DNA of 64,000 nucleotides from NCBI RefSeq assembly GCF_001638985.1, contig NW_017265152.1, forward strand, positions 376,849 through 440,848, given 5' to 3'. The stretch's first letter is position 1. The number at the start of each line of letters is the position of its first letter. Of the stretch, positions 1 through 12,008 are shown piece by piece. The DNA is from Phycomyces blakesleeanus NRRL 1555(-) (Eukaryota; Mucoromycota; Mucoromycetes; Mucorales; Phycomycetaceae). Below the pieces are notes generated by a model. The model was not told the DNA's origin and did not search any database. It saw nothing but the letters and a program-made list of their open reading frames with translations. The position numbers and the translations under genes are program-made.

Positions 1-3000
1 TTTAAAAAGAAACAATTTGGATCGAAGAATGACTAAGAAAACATTCTTAATTCAATCGACTTGTTAACCTACACATCTAAGTTTAGTCAAATATCAGGCT
101 TAAGAAATTGATGACTATATGGTTTATTAGTAAGGATTCTTAAAAAAAAACAGGCAAAGTGGACCAATTTTAGTTCTTTGGAAAAATTAAGGGGCACATC
201 TTTTTTTTTATATTATGTCATGATTTTGAATATTGTGGATGTAAGTTTATAGACAGCAAGGTCTTTATTCTAAAGTATGAGGAAATTATTACTGGGATTT
301 TTAATGGCAAGGGTCTTCAAATGGTTTTAGCTTGTACATTTGAGTAAAAAGGAACATGCTCAAAGACTGCAGTAGATAACACTGGGAGTTCTTTTCTTTT
401 GATATGGTCCTTGATTGACAGGAAAGACAACAAGAATGTGCTTCCTATAATTATAAATAAGAATTGCAGTAAGATGTTTATTTTACAGACACGACTTTAC
501 ATTTTAAGTCCACGAATGTGTGAATTGTACCTTGTTTTTGTAGCAGCCTAGTTGTTTAGGATCAATGTGAGAGTTAAAGATAATTCTACTCCCGATGTAC
601 ATGTGTGTATGTGTATATGTTACTAGCTCTAATAGGCCTGCACTTTGTTGATATATATATATATATATATTAACATAACTTCTGGTGGTGACTCACACCA
701 AAAAATATCTTTTTTCAAAAAAACGATACCTTTCAAACAATACATTTATGGTCTGATGAGGGATAAATATTAATATTTTTATGTTCTTTCAAATCTCTAG
801 CTTTTTTTTTTACAAAATACAAACTGACAAAGTACCGATGACAAAATTTAATATAAAGAAGGCTCTAGTGTAAATCGGATACTTTATTTCTTTTTAAAAG
901 AAACTAGAATGAAAAGCCCTCAGACTTTAGATTTAATAAGTATTAAACAGAGCTACAGCGTAGTTTTTTTTTGGAGATTGAAATAATAGAATGTTGCTCA
1001 ATTCAGGTACTGCTTTTCTTTTTTTTTCAAAAAGGTTTATGCTACAATATTATAGCCTATAAAGCTTATTTAAAACAATAGTATTTTGAAACAAAAATCA
1101 AATAATTTTTTTGTAAGAGAGAATTGAAACAAATTCAAGAGCTTTTGATATTATCTCCAAAAATAAATAAAAAATAGTGTTGTATATGTCATAAACAATA
1201 CTGTTTCATATATATATTTCAGATTTTTACTTTTCTTTTCAAGACACATTAATTTAGTTTATATTAATGGGTTATGATTCGGTGAGTACACAATTGTTAC
1301 ATGCAGCAAGAAAATACCTTTTTTTGAAGTGTTTATTTTAAGTGAACAACTCTCTCTTGAAAATTATAGTACTTGAAAATCTTGCGGTAATCTGTGCTAA
1401 GAAACATATAATAAAATGTCATATATATATATATATATATATACTTACTTTGAGTTAAATCTATTAACATTTCTGTTTTTTTTTTCTTACAGAATATATT
1501 TCCTCTAACCGATGTATTTCTTGGGCCATTGACTTTGCGAATACAGAAATTTAAACTATAAAGACTGTTACTACTGTTGATTAAATAAAAAAAATAAGGA
1601 CCATATAAATAGGACAGGAAGTAAGCATTTTGATGTATAAGATATTCGCCAGTTAATCGTACAACATTACAATATCAATACTGCTATACTCATAGGTGTT
1701 TTAGCTACCAATAAAGCAGCTAATGATACTTGATGTTATAAAATACGCATACGCATTGATACAAATTAAGATCATTTGTTAGCAGACAAACAGTCGTAAT
1801 GAGTTAAAAATAGTATGGTATATTACGATGAAATGAGCTCGTCTGAATAGAGGGATAGTTACATGGCAGGTTATTTTGGAAATCTGTTTTATAGGTGGGT
1901 GGCGCGCATCAAGGGCCCTGTAAAAATGTTCTAATTTTGATAAAATACGAATCCAAGTCTTGTTCAGTATAGACAGTATGTAAGCAGAATTTATGTATTT
2001 CTATTATTTTAACAAAGTGCAATATATATATATTTACTATCTATTAAATATTATATAGTTATGTAATAATCGTATTCTTTTCTATTTTTTCCCTCTTTGT
2101 TTTTTAAAAGTACACACATCCATAAATCAAAAGTAAGGAAAAACACCTTGTTTTTCTTCTTCAATATATATTGACAATTATAGCTTTGATATTCTACCAT
2201 TTTAAAAGCCATCAAATGTACCTCGTTACTCAGATCGCGTTTATATTTACCGTATCTGGGAAAAACAGTCTTCCGATAACATCAAAGTAACACTACATCT
2301 TGAATTCATCGCAGTTTTCTAAGCTTTGATTGAAAATATTAAAAATGTGCCTTGATTTTTATACATGTTTATTGGTTCTTTTCGCACGAACTCGGTAATT
2401 TTAAAAATACAACAAGGAACATTCCCTAAATCCAAAGTTTCTATCAACCATATTTTTTTTTGTTTCCAGTGTAGAATATTATTTTCTACAGTCTACATGT
2501 CTATTAAGTGCTTACTTAAACTGTTTCTATCGTAAAGATACCCGGTCAATGTATATTCAAGATACTTTAAGCTTTAAATAGCGGGGAAGATATTCAAGAA
2601 ATATGTCACCATACATCTCCAAAGCCTTTGTAAGATCCAATGCAATGGGATAGATAATTGTAATACCTTGGGTAATAATGACAGGATACATGTATATCCC
2701 CACACCATCAATGAATTAATTACAAGTCCAAGAATAATGCCAGTCCATTGACCGAGTCAGCGGTATGCAAGTTAAATGAGATGCTAGCCCTAGCTACGGC
2801 CAATTTTTTTTAGTAAAAATCGAGTCCCTTCTTTTGAGTAACCAAACATCTGTAAAACAAAACGTTCTATTTCAAGATGTGTATCACGTTTGTTGGTACA
2901 AGTATTAACGTATCTTACAATCGTACTACAACAAGTACAGTGGTAGAATAAACTAGTGTATTACTAACGATAACAACGGTAGTAATGAACCTTTCAACCA

Positions 3001-3512
3001 AAGTTATCTTGGACTATCTGCCCCTTATATATAACAAGGACGGTGTACTTTGGTAATGAATTATGTATTTGGCACAAATCTCTTGATCTGGTAGATTGTA
3101 TGACTTGGAAAGAAAAAATTCATCGGGGGATATACTCTTTTATGAAATTAAATAGTATATCATATTTTTATACTGTATATTATCTTATCCAGTAAATCAG
3201 TTGCCTAAAGTACACTTGAGTCAGCATATGGCTTATGTTGAATTGAATAAACAGTTTTACATTAATTCAGTACCAATAGAAAAAAGCGCCGTGCAGCTAA
3301 TACAAGCAACTTTTTTTACTGGTAGGACTAAGTATAGGTCCTAACAGGCTAATTTGATTATGAGCATTATAATGATTAGACTAGAATTATTGTTTTATAA
3401 GACACTTTTAAAGTTGTCCAAAGAAAACCACACAGGTCACGTGCCGCCTTAACCTCCAGTACAATGCGAATGGATGTGAATATTGATTTTACCCTTATCA
3501 ATCATAATCACA
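1..3512. other. AT-rich intergenic region without a recognisable gene
   Basis: No open frame here resembles a known protein, and I found no chain of exons with consistent splice sites. The stretch holds several short (TA)n runs, for example near 651-670 and 1422-1442. Around 2590-2760 on the minus strand there is a slightly protein-like but interrupted frame that I could not assign. The region probably consists of decayed repeats plus the promoter of the gene that follows. Confidence 0.6.
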
Positions 3513-4607
3513 ATGGGATCTAATGTTTCAAAGAACAAGGTTACAGCACAAGACAAGGCCATCTTAGATCTCAAGATTCAAAGAGACAAACTGAAACAGT
3601 ACCAAAAAAAAGTATGTAGTAAATGAAGGTTGTTTTTATTGTCTGAAACTTTTTTTTTGTCATTAGGTTAATGTAGTATTGGAAAGAGAAGTTTCTGAGG
3701 CTCGCAAGGCACTCGGGCAAGGCAATAAGAAAAAGGCGCTTCTGGCACTGAAAAAAAAGAAATATCAAGAGCAATTACTTGAAAAGACCGAACAGCAGTT
3801 GATGAACCTTGAAGAGTTGGTAAGTGTATATCTATTTTGATCTATTTTTTATCGACACCAATCATAACATAATATATCTTTATTACTGTTATTATTACTG
3901 TTATTATTACTATTATTATTATTATTATTATTATCGGCACCAATCATAATATAATATCTTTTTTTTACTGCTATTATTATTATTGACACAAATGTACATA
4001 TATGTTTTAGACCAATACCATTGAATTTGCTCTAGTCGAAAAACAGGTGATGGAAGGACTCAAAGGAGGAAATGCAATCCTCAAAGAAATTCACAAGGAA
4101 ATGTCATTGGAGGACGTGGAACGACTTATGGATGACACCGAAGATGCTATTGCTTACCAGAATGTAGGTTTAAATTCATAGATTTTTCTTTCCAGTGCGT
4201 AAAACGAGGATTACTAATTTTAATATATTGTGATAGGAATTGGATGAAATGTTGAGTGGAAGGATGACCGCAGAGGATGAAGAGGATATCATGCGTGAAT
4301 TAGAGGGACTCCGGCAAGAAGAGGTAAGGCTCGAAATAAGGCTCGAGATAAGGCAAGCTGACATTCTGTAAATATATATATATATTAGCTTGAGGCTGCC
4401 TTACCAGAAGTACCGAATCACCCGTTACCAGAGACCGAAAGAGCTGATGTTAGTTTTCCAGAGGTCCCTACCCAGATACCTACAGGTAACAAATGTTAAG
4501 AGCTAATACGAAAATTGGTAATACATATATGTTAACATTAATTGTCTTTTAATTATATAGCTACTCCCAGCAAAAATACAGAAAAACAGGCAATGTTGGC
4601 TACCTGA
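3513..4607 (+). CDS. vps20: ESCRT-III subunit Vps20/CHMP6
   Basis: This is the charged multivesicular body protein that links ESCRT-II to the Snf7 polymer during sorting of ubiquitylated cargo at endosomes. Six exons (3513-3611, 3667-3819, 4011-4163, 4237-4323, 4389-4485, 4561-4607) join in frame to about 211 aa, close to human CHMP6 (201 aa). The N-terminus MGSNVSKNKVTAQDKAILDL carries Gly2 and a small residue at position 6, the N-myristoylation pattern expected of Vps20. A basic first helix (QRDKLKQYQKK) follows, then the helical hairpin, and an acidic C-terminal half (EDEEDIMRELEGL) like the autoinhibitory and Vps4-binding region of the family. The start is chosen because only this ATG gives the myristoylation site. 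A PTR2 gene lies 238 bp downstream on the same strand. Confidence 0.93.
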
Positions 4608-4845
4608 TAAACTCAATATAGATTGGCAAATTTCCCTATTTTGGATTTTTTTTTTGTTTTCTTTTCTATAAAAAAATCTACAAAAATTATTGTCATAAAT
4701 AACCGATCAGAATTCAAGCTTGTATTTAACTCTCAATTGATTAAAAATTTTCTTTAACTCTGTTCTCTTTTCCAATCTTTTTTACATCTTATTTTTTTTG
4801 TTTTTCAAAAAGTAAAAAAAAAAAGTAAAACTTCCTTACTTAAAG

Positions 4846-7202
4846 ATGAGTAAAGAAGCCGAGAATATCCCGGATACCAAAGAGGTTATCCAAGTATCTA
4901 CCGAATCAACATATGATCCCAATGAAGAGCACGACCCCAAGATTGGTGTTGGAATGCGCCATGTAGCCGAAGGAATTCCCATTGCTGCATGGTTTATTAT
5001 TCTCAACGAATTCTGGTAAAACATATTTTTCTTCAATATTCCGAATTGATAATAAAACATACTAACATCTTTGTCTATTTGATAGTGAAAGGTAAAAAAA
5101 ACAAAAACTTATATTTAAGTTTAGTCTTGGCAATGTGATTTACAGGTACCAATGCTCTTGCCTTTAGATTTGCTTACTATGGTGGATCAGTTCCTTTCCA
5201 AAACTATGTTCAGGTAAATATTATAAAGACAAATAATATAAAATCGGAAATAATAATGATAATAATAAAGTTTTGATTTATTAACAAATATATAAATATA
5301 TTAGAACCCTCCTGGTGTTCCAAACTCGCCCGGTATGCTGGATCGTGGCCAATCTGTTGCTACCTCATTGCAGAACTTCTTTACTTTCTTCTGCTACTTC
5401 ACCCCAGTTTTGGGAGCTCTGGTTGCTGGTAAATTAAATTCGAATGAATCATAAAAGAATATGTTTCACTGAAATTTGTTTAACTATATTTTTTCTATCT
5501 ACAGATCAATATCTCGGTCGTTACCGGACTATTCTTCTTTTCTCATGTATTTACATGATTGGTTGGCTTATTTTGACCGCCACTTCCACACCCGCTGGAA
5601 TCGCTCATGGAAGTGGTTTCCCTGGTTACATTGTCTCTCTTATTGTCATTGGATGTAGGTTGCAAAGCTAGCTTTTTTATTTCTAATAGGATGTACAAGT
5701 TCTTTTTTTCTAAACTCAATTGATATGTTCCTAGTTGGTACTGGAGGAATCAAGGGTATTGTTTCCACTCTCTGCGCAGATCAATACAGACACACCGAGA
5801 ATTATGTCAAGGAGACCGAATCCGGAGAACTTGTCTTAGTTGATTATGATTTGAGCATTCAACATTTGTACAACTGGTAAGTTAAGCTCATGCTTAAGCG
5901 CGGGAAAAAAACCGTCCATCGTGAGAGAATAAAAGTACCGGAGATGAATTCCTACCTATTTGAGTTGAGAGTGTAATTTTCTCCAAAAATGGTATTTATT
6001 TACTGATCAAGCGTTGTATAAAATTGATAATCTATTTAGGTTTTACTGGGCCATTAACGTAGGATCCCTCCTTGGTGGTGTTATTTGCCCTATTTTGGAA
6101 CTCAACGTAGGTTTCTGGGCTGCCTACCTGTTGCCTACATGCATTTTTGCTCTGGCCATCATTGTCTTCATTTGCGGTGGAAGATTCTACTACAAGCCTC
6201 CCCCAACCAACTCAGTAATATCCAGCACATATAAAATCTTCAGATTTGCCTTCAAACAGGCAGGAAGACCAGAAAACAAAGAGGCCAAGAAGGAGTCCAA
6301 GTATATCCTTGATTTTGCAAAGCGTGATTCGGGTTTGAAAAACGTAGCCGAATGGTCTTCTGATAATTGCAATGCAGCCACCGGCTGGGACGACAAATTC
6401 GTTGATGAATTGAAGGAAACCATGATGGCTTGCAAGATTTTTATCCCTCTCTCAATCTATTGGGTTTGCTACAACAACCTTAGTAACAACTTGATTTCTC
6501 AGTCCGGCCAGATGTACCGTCCCGATGGACTTCCGAACGATATTATGAACAACTTTGATCCAATTGCTTTAATTATCTTTATTCCCATTACCGATATGTT
6601 CTTCTACCCATTGTTGCGCAAGTATAAGCTCAACTTCCGTACTCAGCAACGTATCACTGGTTAGTACATTGAACCCAAAAAAAAGTAAAACAAATAATCT
6701 AATTCGTACTGCTTTAGTTGGATTCTTCCTCGGCGCTCTTTCTATGGTCTATGCTGCTGTTGTACAGCATTACATTTATGTAGACCCTGTTTACCAGGAA
6801 ACCGGTGTTTCCGCCATGTCGGTTTTCATTCAGATCCCTTGCTATTTCCTTATTGCCTTCTCTGAGATCTTTGCTTCAATTACCTCAATGGAGTATGCCT
6901 ACACCCATGCTCCCAAATCAATGAAGTCGCTTGTATCCGCCCTGTCACTGTGGCCCAATTGTGTTGCTGCCTTGATCTCTCTTGCCATCTCTCCTTCAGC
7001 CGAGGATCCTAACATGGTTTGGGTCTACACTGGTGTTGCCTGTGGTGCATTTGTGTGTGGTATCTTGTACTATATTGTGTTCAGACACTACGATGCTATG
7101 GATGAGGAGACTCGCCTTCGCAAGATTGCAAACTTCCAAAACTCTACAGAAAATAGCAACACTGGCTCAAACAAACAAATGAGCATCAATGAGAAGTCTT
7201 AG
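4846..7202 (+). CDS. ptr2: POT-family di/tripeptide:proton symporter (PTR2)
   Basis: This plasma-membrane proton-coupled transporter takes up di- and tripeptides. Eight exons join to about 580 aa: 4846-5015, 5086-5091, 5168-5213, 5305-5428, 5505-5654, 5735-5876, 6040-6659 and 6718-7202. A hydrophilic acidic N-terminus leads into TM1 with the proton-coupling ExxER motif (NEFCERFAYYGG). Then come the cytoplasmic loop motif ADQYLGRYRT and the PTR2 signature FYWAINVGS in TM5, a long hydrophilic central loop (about residues 270-340) typical of fungal PTR2 proteins, and further hydrophobic segments. The tail is polar and Ser/Asn-rich. The second exon is only 6 nt and is needed to make the ExxER motif. 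The final intron starts GTTAGT. Close family members include yeast Ptr2. Substrate range cannot be read from the sequence. Confidence 0.93.
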
Positions 7203-8228
7203 ACTGCTTAATCTGATCCTTACTTATTTATTTATTTTGTATCTTTAGATTTCTAAATTCTATTTATTATAAATTTTCATATATATTTTTTTTAAAAAAC
7301 CCCCACCAGAGTCTTTCAAGACCGATTCTATAAATTACTTTCCTATAATATTATTATATAATTCCATAATATATACACCTACACTTACACATATACATAA
7401 ACATAAACATAAGCATGCAAGAATTTGAATTTTTGGATTCTGGAAAGTTCAAGACAAGATCAAAACCAGATTACTACATTGATATAAACTTAAAACTGTC
7501 ATTATATTACGATATTTCTATATAAGAAAACAAAGAAACAATTGATGAAATATAATGAAATGTGCTCAATCAGACAAATCAATAGACTTTTTTTTAGGGT
7601 ACACTGCCAAGAACGCAATAGTTATAGTGATTTATAATTATGGAAGCATTACAAGAAATAAAGTCATACCGTAATCAAACCAAGATAATGCTTACCTTTC
7701 TCTACGTTGAAGATACACAAGATAAGAGTTAATTCTTTTTTTGTTAAAAAAAATCGAATAAAGCTATATTTTAAAGTCTGAAAAGTCGCACCAATAAATC
7801 AAGTGTTTCTCTCAAAGATACGAAGAAAATATATAAAAATAATAGTAAGATTATTACTAGAATTTATTCTTTGCACCAAATTATGAATATCCGGGGCCTT
7901 TCTGTAAGAACCTTTTTAGACTACATGAACAACACAATTTACAAATCTTCCTATAATGATTGCAATGCCCGAGAGTTGTATAAATTACATTAGCTATTAA
8001 TTAAACCTTAGCTTATCTATCTTGAGCTACATGGTCTTCGGTGTTCATTTTGAATAACTAATTGGAGGTTATTTAGCAGAGTACTTTTGCTTGAAATTCT
8101 CTATCTATATTTAATACCATAATAAGAACAAACAGCTACTTATAACTTGATGCGAAATTGAAGAAAGTATATAATACTATACTCGTTTTTGAAATTTATT
8201 TATTATAGTTAACTCTAGTTTTAAATTA
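7203..8228. other. AT-rich intergenic region
   Basis: This is the 3' flank of the peptide transporter. I see no gene, RNA or repeat that I can support, apart from short homopolymer runs such as a T-run followed by an A-run near 7290. Confidence 0.6.
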
Positions 8229-8230
8229 GT

Positions 8231-8478
8231 ACAATTGGTGTGGATAGACTAAAACTTTTAAACAACTAGAAGGCTTAGTCTTCTTCCATTGTCAGTTGGA
8301 TCGAGAAGAATATAATGCTTTTGATGAAAGAGATGGTATTATGAGCACTTAATCTTATCTAATATGCATTTGAACTAACTTTGAACTTTTTTTTTTAAAA
8401 AAAAAAGTGCGAACAATCATAAATGAATATAATTGACTGAGCTCACTCTGAACTTTTTAGTCTGTCCATACCAATTGT
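8231..8478. repeat. Candidate MITE with 28-bp terminal inverted repeats
   Basis: The left end (8231-8258, beginning acaattggtgtggatagact) and the right end (8451-8478) are inverted copies with only a few mismatches. A TA lies at 8230-8231 on the left, and the equivalent right-hand TA appears mutated. The interior of about 190 bp has no coding potential and includes a perfect T10A10 block at 8387-8406. The size, structure and absence of a gene fit a non-autonomous Tc1/mariner-type element. A decayed Tc1/mariner transposase starts about 100 bp downstream, but I cannot show the two belong to one element. Confidence 0.6.
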
Positions 8479-8580
8479 TTTCCCATTTTTATTAATATAA
8501 TCCAAAGAGCAAGACACATCTTCATTAGAAAACACACCCGGTTCATATAAAATAGTATTTACTACTAATACATATGCATT

Positions 8581-9130
8581 ATGTACATGTATTTACCAGA
8601 CTTCGATTCAACCCATACTTCATTAGTAGTTGATATGAGCTTGTCCACTGTCAAGTACATCGTTAAGAGAAGAAATAAAAAAAGATCTCCAAAGCCAAGA
8701 AAAGGATATGGAATATCTAGAAAGATTTATGATTGGACAGAAAGACACCTTATGCGTGTGGTTCGGAAGGGAAATGCGGTCTCATATTACTGGATGGGAA
8801 AATCTTTAAATAAGATTGAAGTATTTGTCTGTAGAAAGACAATAATCAGCTATCTCAAACGTTTGAGCTTCGAATCATATATCGCAGCTCATGAGCCAGA
8901 TTTAACAGAGCCAAAAGAAGAGAGGATTGGATTGGACTTGTGAGCACGTCAACTGGGTGGATAACCAGTGGAAAGGTGTAGTATAGTCCGATGAATCAAG
9001 ATCTATAGTCAGAGGTAATGATGAGGAAGCCAGAGCTATTAAAAGAGCTGCGAAAAGGTTCAAAGAAGAAAGTATCATTACAGGAACCAAGTAAGGGTGT
9101 GTTTGTGAGGGAGACTGAATAAGAAATAGA
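8581..9130 (+). pseudogene. Decayed Tc1/mariner transposase fragment
   Basis: The 5' part is open for 120 codons and reads like the helix-turn-helix and linker region of fungal Tc1 transposases: STVKYIVKRR, then YLKRLSFESYIAAHEPDLTE. After the stop at 8943 the similarity goes on with in-frame breaks: the HVNWVDNQW-type segment, then SDES, which carries the first Asp of the DDE triad, and further on KEESIITGTK. Stop codons in the DDE region and the missing C-terminal half show it is dead. The family assignment rests on recalled family motifs, not a search. Confidence 0.8.
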
Positions 9131-10389
9131 AAATAATCAAGTTTAGCGTTAAGCTTGTCCCTATAAATATATAAAACACACATAATCAAATCCACACTAC
9201 AAAGTATTAGCAGAATCAAATAGAATCTTTATTTTTTTAATGTTTCATTTTAAATATCCCTTTTCTTTACAAAAACGTCTTGTCCTTAAAAATTGAACCT
9301 CGTCGTAACCCAATGTTGGTTAATTATTATTATTTTATTTTTTGAGAAAAAGGCACAACTATGCGTCTTTGTCAGTTATAAAACACCAATTCTATTAAAC
9401 CTAACAATCGTAGCTTACTCATTGAATAGGATGTACTTAATACCAATGCAAAAGAAGAAGAGGTATTGGTTTGTAAACAATTCTTGTGAGGATTGGAGAT
9501 TTACGATTTAACAAAAAAATATTAAAAATAATGTTTGAGATTTTCAGCTCTTAAAAAAGCCAAAAACGGCCAAAACGGCCGTGCACACCTCTTGTAGTGT
9601 AACTCCTTTAAATGGATTTTTAATAGGAGCTATTTAAAAAGATGTAATTACTTGGATTTATATTCTCTTTTTTAAAAAAAGATTCACTTAAAGAAGTTCG
9701 TTTTACTTTGGGCAGCAAACGGCCGTGTACGCTTTAGATACTACGCAATCACCAAATTACTCACACACTGAATATTTTCTTTCTCATAGAACCTTATAGA
9801 ACAATAGACGTCACCTAGAAATAATAAGTCACGTATCCAATATCCTTCCTAACACTATGAGCCATTTTTGCGGTGACTTTTCTTTTTAGCCGCCTCGGTT
9901 TTCTCTCTCTAATGTGACTTTTTTATTTCAACCCCAAGGACTCTTTTTTTCATATGGCGTCACAATTTTAAAAGCCAATCAAAATGATTTAAAAGTCATT
10001 GACTCATTTTTCAAACACCAATCATTTTAATTTTCACGTTCCGTGACTTTCTTTCAATTGCAAAAGGTCGTACAAGAATTGAACCATTTTGTCTATAAAA
10101 AGGGGCCAAAAGTTTGCAAATTTTTCAGATCTTTATTGTGGCGGTTATCTACGTAGTCTGCTCATAGATGTGGCCTTAGTAAACCGGTCGAAAGACTTTC
10201 ACAGTTGAAGACCTATAAACCAAACTATATAAACCACGCGATGTCTATGCAGGTGTAGAATGCTGATAACCTATCTGTTGCCCACTGCGAGTTTTTTGAA
10301 AATTTTCTCGTCCAACAGGGAGATCCCACTTTCATCATTGGCTGGCCACCAATGGTAAATAAATTCAATAAAATAAATGAAAATGAACC
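9131..10389. other. Intergenic region with promoter-like stretch
   Basis: No gene is recognisable. Two copies of a palindromic core (ACGGCCGT with GTG after it) occur near 9577 and 9718 in direct orientation. Between 9880 and 10060 the motif GTGACTTT recurs several times, followed by a TATA-like tctataaaaagggg at about 10095-10108. This looks like a promoter or an LTR-like U3 region, but I find no transcript product, primer-binding site or partner LTR. Confidence 0.35.
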
Positions 10390-10443
10390 AATCAAAATCT
10401 ATATAAATTGATTTTCTTAAATCATTTTATATAGATTTTGATT
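10390..10443. repeat. Near-perfect 54-nt hairpin
   Basis: Arms at 10390-10407 and 10426-10443 are an exact 18-bp inverted repeat. Inside them, after one T-T mismatch, a further 6 bp pair (10409-10414 with 10419-10424), leaving a TCTT loop at 10415-10418. A T-rich and then an A-rich tract (about 10441-10615) lies immediately downstream. It may be the core of a foldback element or a structured transcript. Nothing shows expression. Confidence 0.6.
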
Positions 10444-10859
10444 TTTTTTTTGTTTTTTCAATTTTTTGTTTGTGTTTTTTTTATGTTTTTTCAATTTTTT
10501 TTTATAAATTAAAAACAAAAAATTAAAATTAAAATTAAAAAATAAATCAAATAAAATAGAAATTAAAATTAAAAATTAAAAAAATAAAATAAAATAAAAT
10601 AAAATAATACACTCACACTGAAAAAAAAAATCGACCTGCACCCAAAAACAGCCAAAAGAAATCTATAAAATAAAAATAAAAACGTTGCTTTATTCCCATT
10701 CTATTGATCGATTACAACATTCAAAACACAATTTCATCAACTATCACCTGTGTTCTATATACGAAAGCCAATCCTTGCAAACACGGATGAATTATGTGTA
10801 TGCATTTATGCAAATTAAGGCGCAAACATTTACGCCGCTGTTGACACGAGTCTGCCCAG

Positions 10860-11730
10860 AGTCAAATGCAGAATTAAGAATGTAGACGAAACAAGATTCC
10901 ATGAGCCAAGAAAATGATTCAAAAGACCTAGAAATATTGACAAGAAGATTGGAAGACATAGTATTCCGTTTCCTGATGCGTTCAAGCTTTGGTTCATATA
11001 TCGCAGCCCATAACTCAAGCCTTGGCAGAAAACTACAAGAATAAAGATAGGCAAAACTGATCTCATGCTCAAGTCAATTGGGTCGATGAATCAAAATTTA
11101 CAGTCAATGGTAATGATAAAGGAGCTAGAGCTACTAGAAGAGTTGACGAAAGGTATAAAGTATATATATATATATCATCGATGGAACTAAGTGAGGGAAA
11201 GGCAGTGTGATGATTTGGAGCTGTTTCTGTGCTCGTGGTTTTAGGGACCTTTGTTTTTCTTATATGGCAACGTAAACTACGACCAATAGATGAAGACTTT
11301 GCTCTGTCCCGAAGGAAGGGGGTGGGATTTCTCCTCATGGGTTTGCCCAACCAAAAAAAAAAATGAAGACTTTGCTTAGCTTTAGAACTTCCTCCCTTGG
11401 TCTCAAAAACCTTCATAGGAACAAAACAGGTACTTTGTGTTCCAAGAAGACAACACTAGCTGTCATACTGACTCTTATTTGAGATGGTGGAGATGGGCAT
11501 GAGATTCGAGAATCTGACTTCTGACCAGCTCAAAACTTGGATCTCACCCCCATCCAGCGCCCTTAATAGACTCTCGAGAGGTGCATGAGTGATGAAAAGG
11601 CCAGCACCAACAATGTTATTAATTTGAAGGCTGCCATACAACAAGAGTGGCGAAGATTAGACATCGAGCTTGCATAAACATTGGCAAAAAGTATGCAACA
11701 TAGACGCCAGACTTCGTAATTGAGTCAAGA
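10860..11730 (+). pseudogene. Second decayed Tc1/mariner transposase
   Basis: Scattered frames on the plus strand match the order of a Tc1/mariner transposase. There is SFGSYIAAHN near 10985, then QVNWVDESKFTVNG-like sequence near 11075-11115 with the first catalytic Asp, and GARATRRVDERYK. After these come GSVMIW-like sequence around 11200, FQEDN...CHTDS around 11440-11470 with the second Asp, a WPAQSPDLNPIE-like segment near 11520-11550, and a C-terminal AIQQEWRRLDIEL near 11640. Frameshifts and stops are frequent, so this copy is inactive. It covers more of the protein than the copy at 8581 but is more eroded. Clear terminal repeats were not found. Confidence 0.75.
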
Positions 11731-12008
11731 CAAGCCATGGCAAATATCGATTTTTTATTTCGATAATAAATATATATGTCATCTTGTATTCGAAGTTCGA
11801 GGATTTGGGGATTTGAATGTACAAGCACTTTATTTTTGCATATGTGTGCGTGTCATTATATTATTATCGATATTGTCTCTGTATGTCAAAGAAAACGTTT
11901 AAATATGATTTTGCTTTTAGCTGCTTATCTGTGCGATAGTCAATATGAAAGATTAAGGGATACGTGACCGATTTTGGACTTTAGACTTTATTTTATATTC
12001 TAGTTCAA

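Noticed and set aside
9840..10360. Possible LTR with TATA and GTGACTTT repeats
   Set aside because: No second LTR, primer-binding site or gag-pol remnant was found nearby, so it is described only as promoter-like.
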